From positions 1 through 8,051 of the forward strand of contig PLUJ01000136.1 in NCBI GenBank assembly GCA_003165455.1: a DNA stretch of 8,051 bases, written 5' to 3'. Shown piece after piece: positions 1-6,513 of this stretch. The notes below the pieces were generated by a model. That model ran no database searches. It saw nothing but the letters and a program-made list of their open reading frames with translations, and was not told where the DNA came from. The position numbers and the translations under genes are program-made. The DNA comes from Acidobacteriaceae bacterium. GTDB taxonomy: Bacteria; Acidobacteriota; Terriglobia; Terriglobales; Acidobacteriaceae. The first letter of the stretch is position 1, and the number at the start of each line of letters is the position of its first letter.

Positions 1-124
1 CACTCCATCATCGTCCCAGCACAAGCATCACAGGTCGAGCAGCCCAAATCCACACAGGGCGATTTCCCAAAACGGCAAGTGCGTGATTCCAAAGAACTAA
101 ACACTTAACTCCTTTAGAAAATGG

Positions 125-136
125 TGTTTGCAAACA
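125..136. promoter_or_regulatory. 12-bp perfect palindrome TGTTTGCAAACA
   Basis: TGTTTGCAAACA is its own reverse complement and lies in the AT-rich region downstream of pyrD, 27 bp from a second palindrome with the same TTTGCAAA core. Paired palindromes of this size can be operator sites, but no regulator is identified and no target gene is visible in the window. Confidence 0.25.
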
Positions 137-163
137 AAAAATCGCAAACTCCGTGATTCTAAG

Positions 164-177
164 GATTTTGCAAAATC
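164..177. promoter_or_regulatory. 14-bp perfect palindrome GATTTTGCAAAATC
   Basis: This is a perfect inverted repeat centred between 170 and 171, 26 bp past the pyrD stop. On the minus strand a run of seven T precedes it rather than follows it, and the stem is AT-rich, so it does not look like a standard intrinsic terminator of pyrD. An operator-like site or a weak 3' hairpin are both possible. Confidence 0.3.
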
Positions 178-202
178 GCAAAAAAATTCGTATCCATCCC
201 GG

Positions 203-1153
203 TTATTCCACGACCATTCCGCCAACAAGCTCGCGCAGCCGGGTGACGTAATGATCCTCGCACCAACGGGTTAACTCATCCACAATCTTTTCCGTGGCGC
301 AGGGATCCCAATAACTGGCGGTGCCGATCTGCACGGCGGTGGCTCCAGCGAGCATGAACTCGGCGACATCGGCTGCGGTTGAAATGCCTCCCATGCCGAT
401 GACAGGAATCTTCACCGCATGGGCCGCGTCATAGACCATGCGCACTGCAATGGGCTTGATCGCCGGCCCCGAAAGTCCCGCAGTCACATTCGCGATGCGA
501 GTCTTGCGCGTTTCCGGATCGATGGCCATCGCCATAAACGTGTTGACCAGCGAAAGCGCATCGGCGCCCGCCTCCTCCGCGATGTGAGCCATCTGCGCAA
601 TGCTGGTCACGTTCGGAGAGAGCTTCACAATCAGCGGCCGCCGCGCCATGCGTTTCACCATGGAAACCACTTCGTCCAGAGACCGCGGATCGCAGCCGAA
701 TTGCAATCCGCCATGAGCCGTATTGGGGCACGAAACATTTAATTCATAGGCGGCGATGCCCTCACCATCGTTCAGAATTTCGATGGTGCGTTCGTAATCC
801 TCGCGCGTATATCCGAACACATTGGCAAAGACCACGACATTCTTGAGTTCCCGCAGCCGGGGCAACTTTTCTTCCAGGAACGCGGAGGCCCCGATATTCT
901 GCAGGCCAATCGCATTCAGCATTCCCGCCGAAGTCTCCCATAGACGGGGCGGCGGATTGCCCGTCATCGGCTCACGGGATAATCCCTTTACCACGAAGCC
1001 GCCGAGCTTATCGAGATGAACTACGTCCTCAAACTCCACGCCGTAGCCGAAGGTCCCGCTGGCGGCGATGATCGGATTTTTCAACTCGATCCCAGCGAAG
1101 CTGACGCTCAAATCCAGCCCGGCCTTGCCGTCATTTTCGGGAGACGGGCTCAC
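203..1153 (-). CDS. pyrD: Dihydroorotate dehydrogenase, class 1B catalytic subunit
   Basis: This enzyme oxidises dihydroorotate to orotate, the fourth step of UMP synthesis, in the cytosol with FMN. The 316 residues are the normal length. Visible family features are VVKGLSR (K56), NAIGLQN at 80-86 (orotate-contacting loop), NVSCPNT with the active-site Cys142 that marks class 1 enzymes, KLSPN (K177), and the FMN-phosphate loops GMGGIS (253-258) and GTAS (277-280). The start is GTG at 1153, whose first bases overlap the stop of the upstream phosphatase gene (GTGA), so translation is probably coupled. Class 1B enzymes normally work with PyrK, an iron-sulphur/FAD subunit that passes electrons to NAD+. 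No pyrK lies next to this gene in the window, so the partner must be elsewhere or the electron acceptor differs. The subclass is judged by overall resemblance; the family call is very secure. Confidence 0.96.
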   Translation of the reverse strand: MSPSPENDGKAGLDLSVSFAGIELKNPIIAASGTFGYGVEFEDVVHLDKLGGFVVKGLSREPMTGNPPPRLWETSAGMLNAIGLQNIGASAFLEEKLPRLRELKNVVVFANVFGYTREDYERTIEILNDGEGIAAYELNVSCPNTAHGGLQFGCDPRSLDEVVSMVKRMARRPLIVKLSPNVTSIAQMAHIAEEAGADALSLVNTFMAMAIDPETRKTRIANVTAGLSGPAIKPIAVRMVYDAAHAVKIPVIGMGGISTAADVAEFMLAGATAVQIGTASYWDPCATEKIVDELTRWCEDHYVTRLRELVGGMVVE

Positions 1154-2856
1154 TGGCGGTTTCTCACGATCGGATTCGTTGATTCTGCCGCAGCGGGTTC
1201 TGCCATCTCATGAGCTGCATTGTCATGAGGATGTGCGGGAACCAGCGCTTCGGTCAGAACGCGTCCAACCGCAGCCGTCGGCGCATTGATGCCCAGCAGC
1301 GAGGCCAACGTCACTGCCAGATCGACCGGTTCCGCGCGCGTGCGGTAAGCTCCGGGACGAAATGCCAGCCCATAGAAAGCCAACGGCACGTGCGTATCGT
1401 AGGTGTAGGGTGACGCGTGGTCCGTTCCCTTGGCCCCGCCGACGGTGTAAGGCTCCGGCACACCCAGAACGTACCATCCAGCTTCCGGCGAATAGCTATT
1501 CAGAAACTTCTTGCCCAAAGCTGTGCTTGGAACCGCGCCTTCCGCGAGTTGCGACTTGGTGAAGTAGTCTCGCAGCCCCACCTGCTTCATCGCCTCGCCT
1601 ACTGCAATCTCCGCCTCCCGTTCTTTGACATGAGCTGAACCAAAAGCATCCTGATCCACCCACGCGATCGGAAAGTCGAATTGAACGTAATTAGCGGCAT
1701 GTCCCGGAGAAAATTTGGCTGCGAGGGCGGCATTGATTTGAGCTTCGAATTTAGCGGCTCCCAGATTCGCGGCGGGAATTCGCAACTTCTTCGCCGCATC
1801 GGGAAGTGCGGAAATTCCGTGGTCGGCGGAGAGCGCGATCCATACATTCGCCAAGCCAAGCTGATGGCCCAGAAAGCTGAAAAAATCGGCCAGTTCGTGA
1901 TCGAGCGCAAGCGCCATGGCCGCCATCTCCGGCGAATCCGGGCCTGCCTGATGTCCGAGAATGTCGTTCGCTGAAAGGCTGATGGCGAGCAGGTCGGTAG
2001 CTTGTCCTTCGCCCAGCTTTTCATAAACCATCAGTTCTTTAGCAAACTCGAACTCATATTCGTTGGCGAATGGCGTAGCCCCGACCACTTCATAAAATCC
2101 TGCGTCGGTACCGTCCCGGCTCTTGCGATGCCCAGTTGAACGCAGAACGTCGCCATGACTGTTCTTCCAGTCCTTATCCCAGTACCTGGACGCATGATCG
2201 CTCTCATTGAAATCCTGCGCCCACTTCGGCAGGTCGGCCCGATAGTAAGTGGATGTGACCCACGCGCCGCTCTTCGGCTCGATCCAATAGGCCGCATCGG
2301 CGGCGAATCCACCGGGCAAAACCGCGGCCCGGTCTTTTAGAGAAAGCGTGAAGACTCGCGCTTTCCCTTGCGTAGCCAGCTTCAATTCATCGCCCACCGT
2401 ATCGGCGAGCAGATTATGAGGGGACGCTCCCGCTTTGTCGCCGCTAGTCCCAACCAATTTGGTCTCGTCATCTTCAACCGACGTGACCATGTGTTTCTTC
2501 TCTTGATCCCACCATTCATTGGCTACAATGCCGTGGCCATTTGTATAAGCGCCGGTAAAAAGAGTGGCGTGGCCTGGGGCGGTACGGGTATTCGCATAAT
2601 CGTAATTGCAGTCGGTGAAATAGGATCCGTGATCCAGGAACAAGCGGAATCCGCCTTCGCCGAATTGATCGCGGTATCGCTCCAGGTAATCTCCTCGGAA
2701 CTGATCGATGACAATCACCACCACCAGCTTGGGACGAGCGTTATAGGCAGAGGTGAAGCTGTATTGCGTTGTGAGTAGAAGGAGAAAAAATAAAAAAATA
2801 AGGGTCGCGGGCAGGGCTCGATAACGTGCACGTGAAGAGCGGGGGATGGATCTCAT
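1150..2856 (-). CDS. Secreted PafA-like alkaline phosphatase
   Basis: This is an alkaline phosphatase superfamily hydrolase (type I phosphodiesterase/nucleotide pyrophosphatase fold), probably releasing phosphate from monoesters outside the cytoplasm. An Arg-rich N-terminus and hydrophobic segment (about 18-34) form a signal peptide or anchor, with possible cleavage after TSA (37). Metal ligands read as D51, D298, H302, D345, H346 and H480. The nucleophile is Thr92 in TAPGH, and N113 lies in HGIVANEWWD. K174 and R176 in SLKDR match, by spacing, the Lys/Arg pair that the monoesterase PafA uses to hold phosphate and that NPP diesterases lack; this comparison relies on recalled PafA numbering. 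No alternative substrate can be excluded. The start is fixed because an in-frame TAA lies 15 nt upstream (2869-2871). No Shine-Dalgarno is visible. The stop overlaps the pyrD start. Confidence 0.9.
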   Translation of the reverse strand: MRSIPRSSRARYRALPATLIFLFFLLLLTTQYSFTSAYNARPKLVVVIVIDQFRGDYLERYRDQFGEGGFRLFLDHGSYFTDCNYDYANTRTAPGHATLFTGAYTNGHGIVANEWWDQEKKHMVTSVEDDETKLVGTSGDKAGASPHNLLADTVGDELKLATQGKARVFTLSLKDRAAVLPGGFAADAAYWIEPKSGAWVTSTYYRADLPKWAQDFNESDHASRYWDKDWKNSHGDVLRSTGHRKSRDGTDAGFYEVVGATPFANEYEFEFAKELMVYEKLGEGQATDLLAISLSANDILGHQAGPDSPEMAAMALALDHELADFFSFLGHQLGLANVWIALSADHGISALPDAAKKLRIPAANLGAAKFEAQINAALAAKFSPGHAANYVQFDFPIAWVDQDAFGSAHVKEREAEIAVGEAMKQVGLRDYFTKSQLAEGAVPSTALGKKFLNSYSPEAGWYVLGVPEPYTVGGAKGTDHASPYTYDTHVPLAFYGLAFRPGAYRTRAEPVDLAVTLASLLGINAPTAAVGRVLTEALVPAHPHDNAAHEMAEPAAAESTNPIVRNRQ

Positions 2857-2865
2857 CGCGAAGCT

Positions 2866-2894
2866 AGTTTACACAGTCGATGCCAGAGCGCCAA
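2866..2894 (-). promoter_or_regulatory. Possible promoter of the phosphatase gene
   Basis: On the minus strand, TTGGCG (2894-2889) and TAAACT (2871-2866) are separated by 17 bp, each matching the sigma70 consensus at four of six positions. Transcription would begin only a few bases before the ATG at 2856, giving an almost leaderless mRNA, which would fit the missing Shine-Dalgarno. This is a weak match found by eye, and read-through from the upstream gene is equally possible. Confidence 0.25.
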
Positions 2895-2935
2895 AGCAGT
2901 ACAGACCTTCCTAGAGAGGACGGGATGCTCAATGC

Positions 2936-4453
2936 TTAGTTAATTGGCGGCAGGCCGACTTTCGCAACCAGTTCGCGAAATTCCTGCTTCTGATGCAGTG
3001 GTCGAAACGAAATGTTGAGGGGCAAGGTGGCGAGCAGCAGATCGTGTCGCTCGTACGCGATTTTCAAATATTTAAGCGCTTCCTCATTGTTGCCGAGGGT
3101 GGCGTAAGCGCTGGCCACTTCGACGGCGGACCCCGAGTGGCGGTCAAAGGATTGCAAAGCAAAGGCACGCTGGGCCTCGAGAAGTCCGCGCACGCCACCT
3201 TTCTCGTATGCTCCCTGTTCTTTTTCAAGTTCTAGATCTGCGGCGGTATCGTGGCGCAAGCGCGCAACGATCCTTTTTTCGGCAAGGAATCCCCCGTAAT
3301 TTCCTTCCGGCAAATAGACGGATTCGGCAAGATAGGAGTGCGGGTGAACGAAGTCAGGTTGGGACGAGATGAGTTGCGTGAGCAGCGACCGGGCTTCCTC
3401 CTTCTTTCCCGCCTCAGCCAGAATGAATCCTTTGTCGGCAAGAATTGGCGTGGAAGATGGGTCAAGTTGGCGTGCGCGCTCAATTTCCGCGAGGGCATCC
3501 TGGGACCGGCCAATCTCGACTAAGAAAGTGGCGTACCAGTGGTGGGCTCGTGGCAGCTTGGGATCGAGTTCGATCGCCTTTTTGAACTCGCGCTCCGCGG
3601 TAGCCGCGTCGAAGAATCCCCAGAACGTCGCAAAAGCCAGAGAATTGTGAGCCTCGGCGGAAGTCGGATCGAGCTCCACGGCGCGTTTGGCGGCGGAGAG
3701 GGCGCGCGGGAAAGCCTCCTCCGGCAGCATCGCGCTGTATTCGCGCAGCAGGTTATAAGTATCGGCCAATCCAACATACGGAGCGGGGTAGGCGGGATCG
3801 TGTACGATCGCCTGCGTGAAGAAATCGACCGCCTTATTCAAATCGTCAGGCGTGCGCTTTTCGAAGTAATAACGGCCCTTCAGGTATAAGTCCTGCGCTT
3901 CTACTCCGGGCACGTGAGGCGCGGCCAGGGCACTCCTGAACCGCTGTTCGCGATGCCCGAACGAAAAAACAAGAAAAGATCCGGCAATCAGCGCAAGTGG
4001 GAACAACCATACAAATGGTTTGGCTGCAGCAACCACGGAGCGTGGAAAACCAGATTGCGATTGGAAGATTCGTTCGGCTGAGGAATAAGTGGATGATGTC
4101 GAATCCGTAGAAGACTGATTCCCAACCATCTCGCTCGCGGGTGAGTTCTCCAGCGGTTCGGACTCATTATTTCTGCTCTTTGTTCCCGCCGCACCCGCCA
4201 AAGCGCCAACCTCAATCGGTCCTGGACTCTCATTTTTCGATTGGAGCCACTCGTCGAGTTCGTCCGCATAGGCGAATACTCCGCCTCGCGTGCTTCCCGG
4301 CACACGGTGCACCGGCAATCCTCGCTCTTTTTCCCAGCGCTTTACCGTTCGTTCGTCACGGCCGAAGAAGGTCGCAATCTCTTTCCACGAATCAAGACGT
4401 CTCCTCGGCGGAACCGGGTCGTTGGGAGCAACCATGCCGATGTGAGCAGCCAT
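2936..4453 (-). CDS. HTH DNA-binding protein with membrane segment and TPR tail
   Basis: This is probably a membrane-anchored one-component regulator; its target is unknown. Residues 18-72 form a MerR/excisionase-like helix-turn-helix (SWKEIATFFGRDERTVKRWE, then GLPVHRV and a FAYADELDEWL segment). A polar, Ser-rich linker follows (about 75-135), then one hydrophobic helix (about 147-165). The rest is alpha-helical with TPR-like repeats at roughly 187-220, 223-262, 266-300, 302-334, 336-366 and 444-470, recognisable by repeated A-x-ELDP endings. The order resembles CadC/ToxR-type regulators, with the TPR part presumably outside the cytoplasm, although charges flanking the helix do not settle this. 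Such proteins are abundant in Acidobacteriota. The start at ATG 4453 has GAGG eight bases upstream; a second ATG at 4435 (Met7) is possible. It is divergent from the PNGase A-like gene and 79 bp upstream of the phosphatase gene. Confidence 0.85.
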   Translation of the reverse strand: MAAHIGMVAPNDPVPPRRRLDSWKEIATFFGRDERTVKRWEKERGLPVHRVPGSTRGGVFAYADELDEWLQSKNESPGPIEVGALAGAAGTKSRNNESEPLENSPASEMVGNQSSTDSTSSTYSSAERIFQSQSGFPRSVVAAAKPFVWLFPLALIAGSFLVFSFGHREQRFRSALAAPHVPGVEAQDLYLKGRYYFEKRTPDDLNKAVDFFTQAIVHDPAYPAPYVGLADTYNLLREYSAMLPEEAFPRALSAAKRAVELDPTSAEAHNSLAFATFWGFFDAATAEREFKKAIELDPKLPRAHHWYATFLVEIGRSQDALAEIERARQLDPSSTPILADKGFILAEAGKKEEARSLLTQLISSQPDFVHPHSYLAESVYLPEGNYGGFLAEKRIVARLRHDTAADLELEKEQGAYEKGGVRGLLEAQRAFALQSFDRHSGSAVEVASAYATLGNNEEALKYLKIAYERHDLLLATLPLNISFRPLHQKQEFRELVAKVGLPPIN

Positions 4454-4463
4454 GCGGAAGGCC

Positions 4464-4475
4464 TCAAATATTTGA
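4464..4475. promoter_or_regulatory. 12-bp palindrome at the HTH-TPR gene ribosome site
   Basis: TCAAATATTTGA is a perfect inverted repeat ending 10 bp before the ATG of the HTH-TPR gene. On the minus strand its last two bases are the first two of the GAGG Shine-Dalgarno. A protein bound here could block expression, so autoregulation is conceivable. One or two palindromes of this length are expected by chance in a window of this size. Confidence 0.25.
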
Positions 4476-4504
4476 AGATTTTGCCGGAGGAGCGAAGTGT
4501 CGTT

Positions 4505-4510
4505 AGTATA
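4505..4510 (-). promoter_or_regulatory. Possible -10 element of the HTH-TPR gene
   Basis: TATACT on the minus strand matches the sigma70 -10 consensus at five of six positions and would give a leader of about 45 bases before the ATG at 4453. No convincing -35 box is found 16-18 bp upstream, so the call rests on the -10 alone. Confidence 0.3.
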
Positions 4511-4613
4511 GCCTCTTGAGCGCCCATCGGTTCCCCCACGGAAGTGCCATGCGTGATCATTTAATACGCCCGCAATAGAGCCCGATCCGACACGCTGGAG
4601 ACTTTTATCTGCG

Positions 4614-4643
4614 TTGACATTGGCAAACTAAACAGTCCATACT
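4614..4643 (+). promoter_or_regulatory. Promoter of the PNGase A-like gene
   Basis: A perfect -35 box TTGACA (4614-4619) is followed 18 bp later by CATACT (4638-4643), a four-of-six -10 box. Transcription would start near 4650, leaving a leader of roughly 65 bases before the ATG at 4717. The perfect -35 in a divergent intergenic region makes this the best promoter candidate in the window. Confidence 0.5.
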
Positions 4644-4703
4644 TTCGCACTGCCGCTCGTTGACCCTAAGCTGCGCGACGACGGGCGCTTTCTTTGCATA
4701 CCC

Positions 4704-4709
4704 AGGAGG
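4704..4709 (+). promoter_or_regulatory. Ribosome binding site deciding the PNGase A-like start
   Basis: AGGAGG lies seven bases before the ATG at 4717. It favours that start over an in-frame TTG at 4660, which would add 19 residues ahead of an otherwise perfect signal peptide. Confidence 0.85.
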
Positions 4710-4716
4710 ACTTCGC

Positions 4717-6402
4717 ATGCCCCGCACTGCCCGCTTGGCGCGGAATATCTTTCCGCTTCTGTTGTTGACAGCAGTCTTGGTGCCTTTCGCTTCCGCTTCC
4801 GGCCCTTATGTGATCGGATCTCCCAACACAGTCACCGCCGATCCTCTCGTTCCCAGGCCCGCAACAACGCCTTGCATCGTGCAGCTTTTCTCCGGAGCTC
4901 AATTTACCGATTTCAACGTCGAGAATTTTACTTATTCTCCGCCCGCGGCTTGCCCCGGTCCTTGGGCGAAAGTGGTGCTTGAGTCCGATATCAATTTGAA
5001 CGCCGGTATTCAATACGATCGGACGGCCAACTACTGGCTGGGTCCGGTAAACATCTATTTCGGTACCACCGCCGAGCCCAATCCGGCGAATGGTCCCTCC
5101 TGGCACATTGAAAACGATCTTACCGATTACAGTTCTATCTTCTATACGGCCCAATCCGGTCAGGCCGATATTGGAAACACGTTGTGCTGCGGGCTTACTT
5201 CGACCATCTTCGCTTCGGCGACGCTGGAGTTTTATCCGTTGGCGGAACGTCAGGCCGCGCCCATTTCTGCAAACGTCGTATTACCGCTTTCAGCGGGACC
5301 ATCCGGAGGGACTGTCTCTCTCGGTTCAACCTCGAGCACGCTCTCCGGAACCTTCACCATGCCGACGAACGTGCAAAACGCATATCTGGATGTTTATGCG
5401 CAAAGCCAGTCTGCGGATGAGTTCTGGTATACCTGCGTTCCCAATGACGTGGCCACCGAACTGGAAAGCTGCACCAACACCGGCTTTCGCGAGACGGAAA
5501 TCACCATCGATGGTCAACCGGCCGGAGTTGCGCCGGTTTATCCGTGGATTTTCACCGGCGGCATCGATCCTTATCTCTGGTTCCCGATCCCCGGCGTGCA
5601 GACTCTGAATTTCACACCGTATCGAGTGAACCTGACCCCGTTCGCCGGATTGTTGAGCAACGGTCAGCAGCATACGGTATCGCTGAGCGTATTCAACGCA
5701 GACAATTATTTCTCCGCCACAGCCTCGCTTCTGTTGTACACAGATCCCGGCGGCGCTCAAACCACAGGTGCGGTCACGCAAAACACTTTGGCTGCCGCTC
5801 CTTCGCCGGTGGTTACGGAGAACCTGAACTCCCAGCCGACTTTCATCGACGGGAGTGTGGACGTGAGTTCAAAGCGCAGTTTCGCGATCAGCGGCTACGT
5901 GAATACGTCTCATGGCACCGTGACCACCAAGGTCTCGCAAACCGTGAACTTCTACAACAATCAATACTTCGATATCAACGCAACCAAGTATGTGCAGAAC
6001 ATTAAGCTGGGATCCACCGTGACTTCGAACACCACGGTCTCGCAGAAGGGCGTCGCCAACATCGTTTACAACCAGGATTATTCTTTCCCGCTGGTGCTCG
6101 ACATCAATGAAGTCACCCTGCCTGACGGTGATGTTAATCAGACCACCACAGCGGACCAAACCTACCAACTCACCACCAGTACGAAGCAGTCCGGGGTAAT
6201 CCTCTACAACAGCACGTTGGAGAATACGGCGCAGCACGTGGACACCCTGGAATTCGATTCGTCCTTCAATTTGATCGGAAACACCGGACAGTCGAGTGCA
6301 CAGCAATACAATTCGTTCGATTCCACTGGTGCGGCTTATCTTTGCGACATTTCAGCCGCCGCCAACGTACTGACTGCATTCAGCCCGAGTTGCACACAGT
6401 AG
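4717..6402 (+). CDS. Secreted PNGase A-like peptide:N-glycanase
   Basis: The protein resembles the peptide-N4-(N-acetyl-beta-glucosaminyl)asparagine amidase A family, which removes N-linked glycans from glycoproteins by cleaving the Asn side-chain amide. From the ATG it has 561 residues, with a signal peptide (basic start, hydrophobic 11-25, likely cut near ASASG, 25-29). Family-like blocks are PGPWAKVVLE (80-89), YDRTANYWLGPVNIYFGTT (100-118), GPSWHIENDLTDY (126-138), WYTCVPND (237-244), FRETEITIDGQPAG (257-270), YPWIFTGGIDPYLWFPIPG (275-293) and YRVNLTPFAG (302-311). After about 375 comes a beta-rich, Asn/Thr-rich region of some 180 residues, probably the second half of the family fold. Eight or more Cys suggest disulphides outside the cytoplasm. 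Family members are best known from plants and fungi, and acid-active bacterial N-glycanases have been reported from Terriglobus. Likely role: scavenging plant or fungal glycoprotein. Activity is inferred from sequence only. Confidence 0.85.
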   Translation: MPRTARLARNIFPLLLLTAVLVPFASASGPYVIGSPNTVTADPLVPRPATTPCIVQLFSGAQFTDFNVENFTYSPPAACPGPWAKVVLESDINLNAGIQYDRTANYWLGPVNIYFGTTAEPNPANGPSWHIENDLTDYSSIFYTAQSGQADIGNTLCCGLTSTIFASATLEFYPLAERQAAPISANVVLPLSAGPSGGTVSLGSTSSTLSGTFTMPTNVQNAYLDVYAQSQSADEFWYTCVPNDVATELESCTNTGFRETEITIDGQPAGVAPVYPWIFTGGIDPYLWFPIPGVQTLNFTPYRVNLTPFAGLLSNGQQHTVSLSVFNADNYFSATASLLLYTDPGGAQTTGAVTQNTLAAAPSPVVTENLNSQPTFIDGSVDVSSKRSFAISGYVNTSHGTVTTKVSQTVNFYNNQYFDINATKYVQNIKLGSTVTSNTTVSQKGVANIVYNQDYSFPLVLDINEVTLPDGDVNQTTTADQTYQLTTSTKQSGVILYNSTLENTAQHVDTLEFDSSFNLIGNTGQSSAQQYNSFDSTGAAYLCDISAAANVLTAFSPSCTQ

Positions 6403-6422
6403 CCGCTTACCCCCTGCCATCC

Positions 6423-6447
6423 GGGGCCCACGTTGCTTGTGGGCCTC
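6423..6447. terminator. Hairpin between convergent genes, probable bidirectional terminator
   Basis: GGCCCAC (6425-6431) pairs with GTGGGCC (6439-6445) around a seven-base loop. One G-T pair and one G-C pair extend the stem to nine. It sits 20 bp after the PNGase A-like stop and 66 bp beyond the ilvD stop, the expected place for a shared terminator. Neither side has a real T tract, so termination may be weak or Rho-assisted. Confidence 0.55.
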
Positions 6448-6513
6448 AGGATATTTAACGAGAGGTGTCGGAGGGTCCAAGTGACAAAACGCAGGCGACA
6501 AAACAAATGAGTA

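Larger units (their letters stand above)
69..182. repeat. Degenerate direct repeats (AAAAtcGCAA...CGTGATTC module)
   Basis: Plus-strand 138-159 and 69-89 share one layout: an A-rich block with GCAA (AAAATCGCAAA versus AAAACGGCAA), three spacer bases, then CGTGATTC exactly, then YAARG. The copies are 70 bp apart. The block AAAATCGCAAA occurs a third time, exactly, at 172-182 without the second half. Direct inspection shows the repetition; its role is unknown. It could be binding sites for a regulator of a gene left of the window, or remnants of a small intergenic repeat. Confidence 0.45.
1..202. other. AT-rich non-coding stretch with possible gene edge
   Basis: No complete gene is seen downstream of pyrD. 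The right half (about 109-202) is strikingly AT-rich and contains palindromes and degenerate repeats listed separately. The left part is open in several frames. On the plus strand, a frame from base 1 runs 35 codons to a TAA at 106-108 and encodes a hydrophilic tail ending KELNT. On the minus strand, a GTG at 100-98, preceded by AAGGAG, opens a Cys-containing frame that is still open at the window edge. Each could be the end of a real neighbouring gene, but open runs this short are expected by chance, so neither is called as a CDS. Confidence 0.5.

Noticed and set aside
164..177. Intrinsic terminator of pyrD
   Set aside because: The stem is AT-rich and the T run lies on the wrong side for minus-strand transcription.
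69..182. CRISPR array
   Set aside because: The repeats are degenerate, unevenly spaced and too few, with no cas genes in the window.
419..742. Open frames on the plus strand across pyrD, and similar ones across the other genes
   Set aside because: They lie opposite strongly conserved coding regions, show no recognisable domains and no ribosome sites, and are explained by codon bias of the real genes.
4660..4716. TTG start extending the PNGase A-like protein by 19 residues
   Set aside because: The ATG at 4717 has AGGAGG at ideal spacing and begins directly with a typical signal peptide; the extension has neither and would begin only about 10 bases after the predicted transcription start.
6483..6504. 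GACAAAAC repeated with a 14-bp period
   Set aside because: Only two 8-bp copies in a short 3' region; no further structure, likely chance.
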